DNA of 64,000 nucleotides, taken from assembly GCA_025617375.2 (NCBI GenBank), contig JAMYGW020000013.1:434001-498000 (forward strand), read 5' to 3'. Positions 13,562 to 26,400 of this stretch are shown one piece after another. The position numbers were made by a program, and so were the translations under genes. This DNA comes from Acarospora socialis (Eukaryota; Ascomycota; Lecanoromycetes; Acarosporales; Acarosporaceae). The notes below the pieces were generated by a model. It saw only the letters and a list, made by a program, of their open reading frames with translations, made no database searches and was not told the DNA's origin. Position 1 is the first letter of the stretch; each line of letters opens with the position of its first letter.

Positions 13562-14512
13562 ATGCCACCACTCATCCACGCCGCCCTCCGGCAAGAAGCC
13601 CTCGACGCGAACCGCCTGCACCACGGGACCCTCAGCGTCCTTCAACGCCACCGCCTCAACATCACCATCGACCTTATATCTCGACCCTGCCCCACGCCAT
13701 GGGTCAGCGACGCCCTGGAGCAGTTCGGCGGCGTGCCCGCGCAACTGACGTGGCTCGACGCCGCGAGGTGGGTACGGTTCTTCGCGCGGCTGCGGACGGG
13801 GCAGGTGGGATTAGTGGAGCGGTGAGATTCTCGAGCTCTCCCGTCGTAAAAGCGAAGAGGTTGGGTTAAGGACAAGGACTGATACAGGGCCTTTCCCGAG
13901 CGACGACAGGTCGGTGATCCTCGACGGCATCGGCTGGAATTTCGTCCCCTCGTTCGTCGTGTACGCGCCATCTCGCGGCTCGTCCGTGTCGGCGATGCCG
14001 ATGGCCTCGTTCATCTACGTCTCCGACGCCGCGCCTGCGTCCGACACCGAGCTCGACACGGCGGCGGCAGGCCATCTGCTTGCGCTGGCGCTGGAGCAGT
14101 ACCGGCGCGACCCGCGGAGGAGGCTGTATATGGTTAGTCAGTTGGGTTTTCTTCCTCTCCGTGTGCATTGCTTTAGCTACGCTTCGCATTGATGGGAGGA
14201 AGGAGTAGGGACGCATCACATCACGTCACATCGCCCAAGAGTAAGAAGTCTCACATCGCTGACCGCTCGCTGCCTTTCTAGCCGCGTGTCGTCGCCAAGT
14301 ACGAGGCGGAGAACAGGGCGGTCGTCGTCGACGCGACGGTGTCGAGCGATTATCTGGCGCATGTCGCGGAGCGGAGAGAGGTCCTGGATGCTTTTGGGCC
14401 GTATTTGCCTGGTAGCTTTCACGTGCGGACGAGCGGCTGGTTGGACTGCGCGGTGGAGGAGGGCCGGCGGTCGGTGTTTGCTGCTTTGGTCTTTCCGTTC
14501 GATCTGCTCTGA
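13562..14512 (+). CDS. Protein of unknown family, 237 residues
   Basis: Three exons (13562-13821, 13910-14132, 14282-14512) join in frame through introns of 88 and 149 nt. The reading is supported by continuous protein-like sequence: RLNITIDLISRPCPTP, WVRFFARLRTGQVGLVER, SVILDGIGWNFVPSFVVYAP, then SDYLAHVAERREVLDAFGPY and a C-terminal SVFAALVFPFDLL. There is no signal peptide or membrane helix, and I do not recognise a family or catalytic motif. Base composition is unusually GC-rich with strong third-position G/C. The 5' part is C-biased and the 3' part G-biased. An accessory gene restricted to relatives is likely. Exon 2 could start earlier (13888) only out of phase, so 13910 was chosen. Confidence 0.68.
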
Positions 14513-14910
14513 CTCGGAAGAGTGGAGGCTTGTGGAGCTGTCCGTGGACTGTGGATCGTTGGGTTATGCTAGGCTAGTACATGTATGAAACAGGGGCTTT
14601 GGAAGGATTGCACAGTGTGGTGAGGCGGGACATGAGATTCTTTCCGGGCGATTGGTCGTTCAATATGTAGGAACATCAGAAGGATTAGCATATGTAGTAA
14701 GGAGGGCGCGAGATCCTTGTTCGGTAACGCCAGTGCATACGTTATCATGTACATGTTCCTTTTAGACACATTGGAAGTGACGAAGAAGAGAAATATCAAC
14801 AACGCCCATAGACCTGGCAATAACAGACCTCCTCGTCCGGACAGCTATTCGTTTTAAAAAATTAAGGTCAGCAAGCTGCGTCGAGCAAGGTAAGGCACGG
14901 AGATTCCGTA
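14513..14910. other. Convergent intergenic region
   Basis: 3' flanks of the genes ending at 14512 (+) and 14911 (-). Nothing else recognised. Confidence 0.5.
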
Positions 14911-15841
14911 CTAGATAAGATCCATCCCGAAAATGACATGCCACAAATATTCCATTATCCTGCCCGATTTGCGATCGCTCAACTCCGTGTGTATCACCCA
15001 GTTTCGAATCCTGACATAGTCTTCCAGCGGTCTTTTCCGTACTTGCTCTCGAGAAACGGCGAACTGGGCGCAGCACGCGACGGCGAGTGTTGGGCCGGCG
15101 TCGATCGTCCCACTCGCGGTATTGTTGGCAGTCAAGATGCTGGTTTCGTTGAAGACTTCCTGCCACACCTGCCGGGTAATGTGTTGGTTCCTTCCGGGAG
15201 CTCGATTGCAGCCGCCGGGAGCCCAGTTGCAGCGAAGGTTGACATAACCATTCTGACGGACGAATGGTAGCTGGAGGTTTTCCATGGCGTAGACGTTGTC
15301 GTGCAGGGGAGTGTCCGTGTGCCAGGCGTCCCAAAAGCCGGAGCGGTGCGGGTGGATGAAGGCCATGATAGACGGGAGGGAGGAGTAGTGGTCAATAATG
15401 AATGTGAGGTAAGCCATTGACTCGTGACCTTTGTTCAGGGCGGTGGTGAGGCTGTCGGAGGGAGTGGTGTCGGACGGATTGACTGTATAGATGGCCCGCT
15501 GCCAGCTACAGGGTTCGGGTCGTCAGTCCAGCTGACGGTCAATCCATTACTACGCAGTGAAAAGGGCCTTACTCTGGCAGTTCTGTAGCGACCCAGCTTG
15601 TGTCTTCCTCGTCTAACCTTGCCATCACAATCACCTTATCGTTCGAATTGTTGGCGGCCGGCTTCGTACTGTTCGGTGTAACATGACCTTTGCCCGCAAG
15701 CCAAGAAAATTCGTATGTGCTGACCACGTATGTTGGGATGTCGTACTGGTGCCAGAGGTCTTCACAATGACTTTTCAGAAGCCATAGAGGCACGATTAAC
15801 AAGATAGAAGTAAATATCGCGAGTCGGGCGGCACATCTCAT
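14911..15841 (-). CDS. DUF3431 protein, membrane-anchored
   Basis: Two exons (15841-15573, 15505-14911) encode 287 residues. The ATG at 15841 is the first in frame and gives a single N-terminal anchor (ARLAIFTSILLIVPLWLL), suggesting a type II Golgi or secretory membrane protein. The DUF3431 core begins at VIVMARLDEEDTSWV. It continues across the 67-nt intron as ELPDWQRAIYTVNPSD, then LNKGHESMAYLTFIIDHY, MAFIHPHRSGFWDAWHTD, ACCAQFAVSREQV and a final MEYLWHVIFG. The family is widespread in filamentous fungi and is predicted to have a glycosyltransferase-like fold, but its reaction is unknown to me. Length is typical. Confidence 0.9.
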
Positions 15842-16856
15842 GGTCGTTGTTGCGTAGTTGGCAGCATTTGCCTGATCGATAACGAAGCCAATGGAATCAT
15901 CGAGACCGTGCAATTGAGTTGCAGGAAATATGGCAATCAGAGATAGTAAAGAAGAGAAACGAGAATGAGGAGTTGTGTGGAAGGGTTGTAGCACGGAAGA
16001 GAAAGAGAGGAGAGTGTCACGACGTGATCAGTGAATGCGGTGCGAAGGAGTACAGAGTTACGCAGAACGCATACGTAACCCTGCAGCCCGTAGTTCATCC
16101 CTTAACGGGGATCTACATACAACTATATCATCCATGGACTCTGCTCTGTGGCTGAGAGGGCTGGAGAAACAGTGCCGAACACAGAGCCTGAGAGGTGTTT
16201 GGAACACTAGAGACAGCTACTGTCATTAGCGTGCCGAAAGACCCTGAAAGTCAATTCATCATCCCTGTGGTGAGAAGCTCCAAGATACGATAACTCACGG
16301 GAATGACTGGATGAGTTTCATGTGTTTGACCCTGCATTATTTCCGTCAAATTTACGAATCAGACCAGTCTTTCGGGCAGAAGCATTTGGTTTCTCAATTT
16401 ACCTCGATCAATCGTCAAACTACTCCTCATTTCATACACTCTTCAAAAGGAGAGCGTTGTCCCGGACTGTTTGTTCTTGGCTGTAGTCATAGACCACTGC
16501 CAAGATGCGGGCAAGAGGTCTGCCCAGACCCAAACACAGACATTGGTCAGAATTAAGACAATGCCCAGCAATTATTACTATCTACTATGGAATTTTACCC
16601 CATGTAAGTGTTACCGACCTTCTTGCTCCGAGGGCAGTTTACTGACAACGCCGAAGCCAAGGCTAAACCCCATTAGCTCACCCTTACAGTTCAATTACCG
16701 GAAATCACGCAGCATGGAGAGCAATATCTGTGCTTACACTGATTACACGACGCAGACTCCTGAAGAGGCTTGAGAGATGGTGATGCTGAGGTCTGTAGTA
16801 ATAAATCGTCTCTATCTAACATGCCATCCACCCTATGTACAATGCCAGTGCAGACG
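15842..16856. other. Intergenic region, 1 kb
   Basis: Upstream of the DUF3431 gene and downstream of the acyl-CoA synthetase gene. No gene, repeat or RNA gene is recognised. Confidence 0.5.
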
Positions 16857-18979
16857 TCATTGCTCCAATCCCTTCCCATCTCTCACAAGCTGAATTCCCT
16901 GTTCCTTCAGCTTAAACTTCTGTATCTTTCCACTTGCAGTCTTCGGATAATTGTCGACCCAGAAGACGTACTTTGGCACTAAGGACCACAGTCAGCAAGG
17001 TGGCTCCCCGCTCGCAATCCCAGGTTTGTTCATGCGTGGATCAGCTTACCAAGATGGTGACTCAACTTCTCCCTGACCCAGCTTCGAGCCTCCGTCGCCG
17101 TGATGGTGGCGCCCCGATGCGGAATGATGAAGGCCGCGACCGCCTCTCCGTACCGTTCGTCTGGTAAACCGACGACGCTGACCTCGGCGATGGAAGGGTG
17201 GCCGAAGAGACAGTTTTCGATCTCGAGCGGATGGATGTTCTCGCCGCCCTTGATGATGAGGTCCTTGATGCGTCCGGTGATCTTCAAATAGCCGTCTGCG
17301 TCCATTTCGGCTTCGTCGCCCGTCTGAGACTTCTATTAGCGTCATAACGAGTGATAGAGTGGCACAAGTTCTTACATGCATCCAGATCTTCCCGCTATCG
17401 TCAGGGATCATCACTTCCGCCGTCCTTTCCGGAGCGCCCCAATACTCTTTCATAACAAGGTAACCGCTGACCGCCAACTCGCCGCGCTCACCGATGGGAA
17501 GGATTTTGGTTCGGTCGTGGATATCCACAACCTTGGCTTCCACATGCGGCATCAACCTCCCTACGCTGTCAATTCGCTTGTCCATTGGATCATCTGTCGT
17601 TGTCATAGCAGAAACTGGGCTGGTCTCGGTCATGCCGTAGCATATCGTAAGTTCCGTCAGGTTGAGGGTTTTGTGGAGTTTCCGCATCAGCTCGGCGGGT
17701 ATGCTGGAGCCAGCGGCAATGCCGGTACGCAGGTATTGGAAGCCTTCGTATGGGATTGTCCCGTCCGAGAGGAGTTCCAGCTCCGCTACGTACATGGTCG
17801 GAACACCGTAAAGAGCGGTGCACTTCTCCTCCTGGACGCTTTTTAGCGTCGCATGCGCGTTGAATGCCTCTGCTGGGAAAACGATTGCAGATCCATGTGT
17901 TGCCGTGGCCATGTATCCGAGAATGCAGCCGAAGCAGTGGAATAGGGGTGGAGGACAGCACACAATGTCCTTCTCGGTCAGGAGCATTCTATCTCCGATG
18001 CTCTTGCCGTTGTTCAAGATGGACCTATGTGATAGGCACGCTGCCTTCGGCATAGATGTCGTTCCCGAGGTGAATTGAATATTGACCACATCATCTGGAT
18101 GGAGGTGCTCAGAAGCTAGGGTCCGACCTGGCGCGCCATCTTCGAGCACCGATTCAAACGTTGTGGTGCATTTCAGAGGTGTAATGTCAACTCGTCCTCC
18201 TGAATTGTCCACCAGAATCACCTGTTTCAGCGAAGGCACTAGTTCCGATTCCACTTTGCTCCCCCCAAGGTCTGGAATCATTTGTTTGAGGAGATTCACG
18301 TTGGGGCGAGGTTCCCTCCGCGGAAGGTTCGTTTCAGTGCCAATTATTAGATGGGTCGCATCGAGGTGGCGTAGGCCCGCGATAACCTGCGCAACGTTGA
18401 AGGCAGGATTTAATGGCACCTACAGGGCGTCAGGTTCTTGATTGGATATCAGAGGAGACATAACGAACCAGTACTGCTCCGAGCTTGAAGAGGGCATAAG
18501 TCGTCTATCATATCTTTAGTCAAGTACACGACTTGAATGCCGTAGACTCCATACAATGGCAAACTCGATGTTGTTGCCCAGAGACACTGCCACTCGATCA
18601 CCCTTCTTCACCCCGAGGTTGCGCAGCCCATATGCCAAAGCAGTACTCTTCTGATGCAGACCGTCATAAGTCAAGCGTGAATTCTGATGTCTCGAGACCA
18701 CTCTGACATTTCATCAGTACCACTCCCATAGCTTCAGGGGCTTGTAATTCCAACTTACGCTGTTCGATCACCGTGCTTCGAAACGATGGATGCGAAGTGT
18801 TCCCCAACAGTTTGATCAAGTAACGGCGGCTGACATTGTCAACTTCGAGGTCATAATAGATCATTCAAGACCCATACCTCTGAAGGACCTATGGCGTAGG
18901 AAGTCGTTAGGAGTCGCCGGCGCTGAATGGTGTTGGCAGGGCGTAGCCGCAGCCAGCAATGCTTCAGGGCCTTATGCAT
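16857..18979 (-). CDS. Acyl-CoA synthetase (AMP-binding), probably mitochondrial
   Basis: Seven exons (18979-18878, 18829-18759, 18702-18555, 18504-18469, 18419-17376, 17323-17050, 16978-16857) encode 598 residues; the six introns are 48-71 nt. These adenylate-forming ligases activate a carboxylic acid with ATP and CoA. The start at 18979 gives an Arg-rich leader ([20 protein letters not shown], then RRLLTTSYA) typical of mitochondrial import. Motifs in order are [17 protein letters not shown] (P-loop, ~residue 235), [42 protein letters not shown] and the catalytic lysine in [12 protein letters not shown]. Fungal orthologues are annotated as medium- or long-chain acyl-CoA synthetases. The exact substrate chain length is not readable from the sequence. 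Confidence 0.93.
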
Positions 18980-19430
18980 ACCGACTCCTCATCAGAGACA
19001 TGCAGCCGGCCTGAGTATTACAATTCCTGTCCCGGCACTCTGGATCACGAAGCATGATCGGCTAGCAGAGGCCGTTGGTTCCCAGGTGAGAAGAGCCCGG
19101 GAATCGGGTGTCGGGCTTTCGGGACAACAATAGGTGAGTAGAGGATGCAAAGGTACGAAGTACCGGGACATGTATTTGGTAAGTTTGCTCACTGTTAGAT
19201 GTTATGTACTTTACAGTACTCAGAGTCTCGTTTATAGGTTCTTTGCACCACCTCATGATCGATGTTCATTCAATATGTCGAGTATACCATGAGCTGAATC
19301 AACTAGGGTGACCATACATGTTTAGATAGTGCTCCACGCCATAGGTATCTAGAAAAGCAACCCAAAATCCGCACGGAATGGGCATATCTGCCAAATGCAA
19401 CGCTTTCAAAAATAGAACTGACAGGCATCT
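18980..19430. other. Intergenic: acyl-CoA synthetase promoter and kinase 3' flank
   Basis: About 450 bp; nothing specific recognised. Confidence 0.45.
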
Positions 19431-21007
19431 CTAAAAGTCTTGGAAAGCCTCATCATACTGATTTGACATTTCCTCCGTGTATATACTCTTGCTTTCTGGT
19501 GCATCTTCATAGTCGTCGAAATTACTCGCATCGGTTGCGTGCCGGAGGTGAGGGATGATGGGGCCTTTCATCTGACGGTAGTAGAGAGCATGCCAGTCGA
19601 TGCCTTGAAAGAAAGGGTGAGACTTGACTCTCTGAGCCCCACCAGAGATGTTCCCAAGTCTTTGCGACGGATTGACGGTACAGAGTCCGCCAATCAGGTC
19701 ATGTGCTTCAGGGGACATGCCGTGCGGATACCGAACACGGCCTTCCACGATCCTATCAACAAGTCAATTGCAAGCGTGGGAACTGATCTGATTGCAGCCC
19801 TACATTTCGTAGATCTTCATGGGATTCTGATCCCAGAAAGGAGGCTGCCCCACCAAGAACTCATATGTCAGGATACCGAGTGCCCACCAATCGACAGCGG
19901 TGCTGTGCCCTGGCCATGAATATATTAGTGATCCTAGCAGGGAGTAACCAGCACCGTAGAATGAGAAATATGAGAAACCCACCTGAATTTCTGATCACTT
20001 CCGGGGCTAGATACTCGGGGGTACCACAGAGGGTGTATGTCTCCACTTGAAGAGAAGGTCGGCGTTACCATTCCATGCCAATAACAACTGATTTCAGTAC
20101 ACTCACTGTCACCAATCTTCTTTGCAAATCCGAAATCAACTAGTTTCAAGTGTCCGTCTGCGTCTATGAGGATATTCTCCGGTTTCAGATCTCTATACGC
20201 GATCCCTTCCATGTCATGCAAATATTCTAATATTAGTACAATCTCAGCGGCGTAAAAACGAGAAGTCGACTCGTTGAAACGTCGAGCTCTTCTGAGATAT
20301 GTGAAAACCTCGCCGCCGGGACAATAGTCGAGCTATCTCCGACCGATCAGCAAGACATAAGTGGCCTGCCCCAAAGCGAGCAACACGTACAAGCATATAT
20401 AAACAATCCCTATCCGAGAAACTCGTTATCATCGTGGTAATGAAGGGATGGCCTGCAATAGCTGCAAGGGTGTTGCGTTCGTTACGGACATGTTCGACTT
20501 GCTTTAGGCGGATGACTGCAGGTACATGGTAAATGAGTAGGAGACCCCTTTGCCGGTGGTCACAACTGGTTTGCTCACTGTCAATCTTTCGGAGGATTTT
20601 AAGCGCAAACACCTTGTCTCGATCCTCCTTCGAAGGGTTTGCAAGTCGCGCAAGCCATACCCGCGCAAAGGTCCCTAAAAACGAAGCAGTGAGCGGATCA
20701 AGTATAGATGTTTGGCTGCATCGCACCAATCGTAGCGCTATGACTGACCGGTCCCTAGTGTCTTCAAAAGCTCGAAGTCTTGCAGTCGTAGATTTTTGGA
20801 AGACGTCCCAAGCTTTTTGTTTTTTGGAACATCCGCTATGAGTCTGGGCGATAGAGGTCGAAGTTCATTATCGGACTGAGCAATGAAGGCTTTCTCCTCC
20901 TCTCTACGTTCACCTGGTGCTGAGCCGCTGCGCCCTGACGCATTGCTACCGAGTATGGGAAGTCCGCCAGTGGATGGAAGGTGCGCGTGCATCGCTGCTG
21001 CTGCCAT
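19431..21007 (-). CDS. pkaC2: cAMP-dependent protein kinase catalytic subunit (PkaC2-like)
   Basis: Seven exons (21007-20749, 20674-20579, 20515-20391, 20332-20107, 20045-19983, 19909-19804, 19752-19431) give 398 residues. The first in-frame ATG is 21007. All kinase landmarks are intact: glycine loop [17 protein letters not shown]-type lysine in [16 protein letters not shown] catalytic loop, VDFGFAKK, activation segment [16 protein letters not shown] with the phosphorylatable Thr, and [15 protein letters not shown]. The AGC-kinase tail ends in FQDF, the hydrophobic FxxF motif of PKA. The divergent N-terminus and the tail with [10 protein letters not shown] fit the second PKA isoform of filamentous fungi rather than PkaC1, but isoform assignment is inference. 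Six introns of 51-74 nt. Confidence 0.92.
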
Positions 21008-21629
21008 TGTGGCCGACACTGTTCATGTCTGTTCCATTCGCAGCTTGTTTGAGGTTCCGTCGGGCACTGCGCGCTCAGCGAGCGAGCAGTTCAATGGCGC
21101 ATTGATGCAAGTGAATGTGGAAATGTGAAAAGAGTAACAGCGGGATAAATGAAGTCGTATAGCGCCGTCTTGGCAGGCCTTACCACGAGGGTCTTCGTGC
21201 CCGCCGGCCATATTTAGTGCTCGCTTACCGTGTCCCTCGAGTCTCAGCAACCTCCGCCCTGCATCGGCCATATGTTTGGATCTCCGCCCATGAGTAACCG
21301 AGAACATACCTAGGACGCAGTGGCTTGCTAATGCGGAAGACCAAGAGTGGCCGTTTCACGCTCAGTACGCTGTAGATGGACAGAACCTGGCATCTCCAAT
21401 TATGTAAACTGTGGAATTCTAGTGTAAACCCCTAAGCGCCTTCCTGCAACCTCCGAGGTCTAACCCCGGACGCCCACAATACCGTACCTATGCTTAGCGA
21501 TGATCGCTGACAGTGCACAGTGCTGAGGGGTTTGGAGGCAGCTCTTCCACTCGATCAGAGATACTGTACAGAAAGCGTCGCGTGATACTGCTCTCAAGGT
21601 CGTTTGTATTGAGATTGACTGTTGACTGA
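21008..21629. other. Intergenic: kinase promoter and VMA11 3' flank
   Basis: About 620 bp with no supported gene. Confidence 0.45.
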
Positions 21630-22538
21630 TCAACCACCGAACTTTTTCAAATTCAAGATCAGAGCAACTATCAATCTGCCGGGATATCAGCATCTCATGA
21701 TTGATTTTAGGTCCTGTAAAGCGCGGCGCATACCCGTAAAGTCCAAGAACCTCCCCAAAAATCAAGATCAATATCATTCCAACGAATATTCTTGATTGCT
21801 GCATATATGATCGGACGCCCTAGGATACTTGTCAATATTTGGTTGTCCATGGCTGCTGAACAGACTAACCATGTCTCCAACTACACCTATTGCGTAACCA
21901 GCTGCGAGACCTGTCAGGCCGACAGAAAGACCACAAGCTAAGTGCATGAAGCCACTGCGACAGGTTTATAGGTCAGCCCAGGCTGTCATGTAATTTCCTG
22001 ATGAAGGCCAATGTCATAGCGTACTAATACAAGGGGTAACTTTGATTCTGGATACGCAAGTCTCCGGCTATGAGCACTGCGATGACGAGGGAGTACACGG
22101 CAATGATACCGGACATGACAACGGGTATGAGGGACTGCCGCCAATTGAGAGTTAGCGTTGTTCTTTCTATTCATATCGGTACTCTGAACAACGTAGGACG
22201 TCGTACCTTCATGATTAGGTCGGGTCTGAATGTCCCTACACCAGCTATTCCTATGCCTGACTTCGATGTGCCGTACGCCGCTCCGAGACCTGTGGGAGGA
22301 CTGATCAGCAACGTAGCTGCTATGACTTGAGATGGTGAGGGTGGCGCACATCCGAATATCATCTTTTCCAACCATTAACCCCAACTTTTAGCAGCGTCTG
22401 ATCCTTAGGTAAAACTTACAGCGGAGGCAATACCGCCCTAGGTTGAAGTCAGCTACAGCGAACCCTTTGATGCGCATGGCAAGGACTAACCATGCCAAAG
22501 AAGGGCGCAAAGCTGGGTGTGAATTCATTTTCCGTCAT
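21630..22538 (-). CDS. VMA11: V-type ATPase proteolipid subunit c'
   Basis: Eight exons (22538-22491, 22437-22420, 22362-22350, 22289-22207, 22134-22031, 21954-21870, 21819-21734, 21675-21630) encode 160 residues, the usual length for this four-helix proteolipid. It sits in the membrane Vo rotor and carries protons into vacuoles; c' is fungus-specific. Helix 1 reads FAPFFGMGGIASAMIFG and continues as [20 protein letters not shown], characteristic of c' rather than c. The proton-carrying glutamate lies in helix 4 ([12 protein letters not shown]). The C-terminus is [14 protein letters not shown]. Exons 2 and 3 are only 18 and 13 nt; all phases agree. The loop joined at exon 5/6 ([13 protein letters not shown]) is the least certain junction. 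The gene is divergent from ROM2. Confidence 0.93.
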
Positions 22539-23409
22539 CTTGACCCCAGCGACCTCAACAAAATCGATAAAAGCTTTGACAACTTCGAAGCGCGGAGCTT
22601 CGACAGGAGATATTGGTGGTATTGACGAGTTTACTCCGTATTGACGATGTCATGGGCGAACACACCGAGTTTAGGTCAGCAGGGATTGCAGTATCCGGCC
22701 AAGCGAAACCGTCACATGATCTCAAACTCGTCAACTCTCCAGAGCATACTAGGTAGTAGGGGATATTGAAAGTGAATATCATAGAGCCTACTGGTATCTA
22801 AGAGAATATCCCATTGAAGCTGGGAAAGAGCGGCCTTTCAGCGGACACTGAAATCCAACAACCCAGGTTGACTATTGCTGAACGCTTGACTGTTACACTT
22901 ACTCTGGTTGCCCGCTTCACAAAGTCCGGAACTAGATTCCTACCTACATAAATCGCCTTCATGAACGTGATTGCGTCGATACCTCGGAAACAGCTCGCCA
23001 AAATCCCATCCTCCTGATCTACTCCTCCATCCACTTCAGACCTAGTGGTTGCTCTTGACTTGGCCATCCGGAGCAGAACTGGAAGAAAGATTTGACCAGA
23101 TCTTGGTCGGCCAATTTCTATCTCGGTAGTCCTCCATGCGATCCATGAGTGCCGCAACAAGGTCATTTGCGGGACCCAAGGTACTCTAACGAGACAGACA
23201 AAGTCAAGGATCTGAATTAGGTGGGTCTGGTCTCCAAAAGACAATGCACCCTTACCGGCGTGTTTGAGTGCCGGTTGCACTACCTGCCGGTATCCTACTG
23301 TTGGGCTCTTGAAGCTTACAGACGGTCTTCACGATTCAAAGAGCCACTTGTTGTCAGCCCGTACCAGTGCTTCCTTCTTCGGTGGGACGTGACCTACCCT
23401 TGGTGCCAA
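22539..23409. promoter_or_regulatory. Divergent region VMA11 / ROM2
   Basis: 871 bp holding both promoters. It also contains an unexplained minus-strand open frame (22798-23280), described in the findings. The ROM2 frame is open upstream of 23410 but lacks an earlier convincing start. Confidence 0.45.
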
Positions 23410-26400
23410 ATGGCGGACTACAGTAGCCAACAGGGTCGAAATTATCGACCAAACAACTACGGCCATGCCTCCTCGTTCCAACGGGATGCGGCTTTCTCAT
23501 CCATTTTCGGTGCAGCTCCGCCACCGGGTCGCTCACAGACAATGAGCTCACAAACCACTCCAATGCCTCCTGACCGTTCCCAGACCATGACCTCGCAGAT
23601 GTCGGACGCATCTATGCAACGACCACCGCCTATGCGTCAGCAGCAGAATGGCTTCGGTCCCCCAGTTACAAATGGCTATTATCAGGGTCTACGGCAGCCG
23701 AATGGACATCCACAGTCGCAACCACAACCACAGAACTTGCCTCAGCCTCTTTACCCGGACCGGCGTCCATATCCCCAGCCGCAACGGATCGATGCACGAC
23801 AGCCGACCCAAAATCCATACAAACCCATCCCAAGCAACGGTTACCCCACCGCTGCGGCTCTCAATGCCGACCAGTACCGGTCAAGGTCATTGGCAACCAT
23901 GTCAGGACCTCCCCAGTACCACCCGCCTCCTAGCAACTACAATCAAGCCTCAGCAACCGCCTTCCGGCAGCAACCTTACCAGTCAGTTGCGTCTCGCACC
24001 ACTGCCCAAGGTCGAATCGTTCCAGAGCGTCATGACGAGCGAGCGATGTCTATGACCTCGTATTCCGTGGAGAGGGACCACAATCAAACGATGAGCGGAC
24101 GGGTCATACCAAACAGGCGACGTGAATCTGGGCAGGATTTGCCGACATTGGATCATCATCATTCGATGCACGAATCTATCAGCTCTATCGGCTCGGCGCA
24201 GACGTTGGTTCCGGATTCACAAGTAAGGAGTCCTGGCCAAGGAAGCGCTCCCTCACGTTCGATGTCAATGGCATCAACCGTCTCCAACGCGGCTTCCCCG
24301 TCAGAGCGCAATAGCTCCTTGCGTCATCGACCCTCGATGCAGAATTCCAACACCAATTCACAGGGTGCTGTCTACACTGCCCAGCGTCGGGCACCATTGG
24401 TATATCCAGCATTGTTGTCACGGGTGGCGGATACTTTCCGTGAGAGAATCGCTGTGGGGGAGCGGAGCAAGAACGAATTAACCTACAAAAATGCCTTCAC
24501 AGGTGCCGAGGCGGTAGATCTGCTCGCCTACATCATCAAAACGACAGATAGGAATCTGGCTCTCTTGCTTGGTCGCGCCCTAGACGCGCAGAAGTTCTTT
24601 CATGATGTGACCTACGATCACCGATTGCGTGACTCGCCAACAGAGCTCTACCAATTTCAGGAAAGTCTTAGGGAAGATTCTTCGAACGTCAATGGAGTAC
24701 ATACCTTGCTCACCGAGTGCTATTCACCCACATGTACAAGAGACCGGTTGTGCTATTCGATTGCATGTCCACGGAGACTAGAGCAGCAGGCACGATTGAA
24801 CCTGAAACCTCAACCAGGCTTACGGAGAGAGGAGTCTCAATCGAGTCTGCACGCGGACGAGAATGACGAACAGAAACTCTGGATCAACACTGTGTCCAAG
24901 GAAGTTGCCGACAGTGTAGGAGACCGGGAGAAGAAACGGCAAGAGGTCATCTCGGAGATCATGTACACAGAACGTGACTTTGTCAAGGATCTAGAGTACC
25001 TGCGAGACTTTTGGATGAAACCCTTACGTTCGACAAACCCTGCCAACCCGTCACCGATCCCTGAGCATCGAAAAGAGAAATTCATCCGTACAGTGTTCTC
25101 GAATTGTATGGAGGTACACGCGGTCAATTCAAGGCTGGCTGAAGCTTTGACTAGACGACAGCAGGAAAACCCAGTTGTCAAGAACGTCGGAGATATTTTC
25201 CTCAACTTCGTGCCAAGATTCGATCCATTCATCAAGTACGGTGCAAACCAGCTTTATGGAAAGTTTGAATTTGAAAGAGAGAGGCAGTCGAACCCTGCCT
25301 TTTCGAAATTCGTCGACGAAACAGAAAGATTGAAAGAGTCACGAAAGCTGGAGCTGAACGGGTACTTGACTAAACCGACAACGAGATTGGCCCGCTATCC
25401 ATTACTTCTGGAGAATGTCATCAAGAACACAGCCGACGACAATCCAGATAAGCAGGACATCCCTAAAGCGATCTCACTGATTAGGGATTTCTTATCCCGA
25501 GTCAACGTTGAGTCCGGCAAAGCAGAAAATCACTTCAACCTTATGCAGCTCAACCATCAACTCAAATGGGCACCGGGTGAATATGTAGACCTTAAATTGA
25601 CCGAAGAAGGCAGGCAGCTACTCTTCAAAGGCGCTTTGAAGAAAGGTCCTACGGATGCGAGTGAAGTGCACGTGTATCTGTTCGACCACGCCGTACTTCT
25701 TGTCCGGGTCAAGACTATCAACAAGCGAGAAGAGCTCAAGGTCTACAGAAAACCTATTCCACTGGAACTGTTAGTCATAACACAGATGGACGAGGTCATT
25801 CCCAAGATGGGTATATCAAAACGTCCATCGTCAAGTCTGATACCTGGTGCCAAAACGGCACTGAATGCACCCAAAACGGCACCAACGGGCAAGGAAGGCT
25901 TTCCGATTACTTTCAAGCACCTCGGGAAAGGAGGTTATGAGCTTACACTCTATGCGATGTCGCATATTCAGCGACGGAAGTGGATGGAGCACATCGAGGG
26001 CCAACAAAGCAAACTCCGAGAGCGAAGCAACTTCTACAATAAGACAGTGTTGTGTGATGGGTTTTTTACTCCCAATAACAGAGTGAACTGTTTGGTTCCT
26101 CTAGGTAGGAGCAGCTCATCCTCGCAATGTATCCTACCCGCTAACTCTCCTCAACAGATGGTGGCCGCAAACTAGTTTACGGTACTGACACTGGAATCTA
26201 TCTATCTGATCGTCGGCCCAAAGAAGCCGCTGCTAAGCCGAGACGTGTACTTGATGCTAGCCAAGTAACGCAAATCGATGTATTGGAAGAGTATTCGTTA
26301 CTTCTCGTGCTGGCAAACAAGACACTCTTCTCCTATCCGTTGGAAGCTCTCGACTCTAGCGACAATCAAGCGCCACTTACAAAGAGGCCGAAGAAAATCC

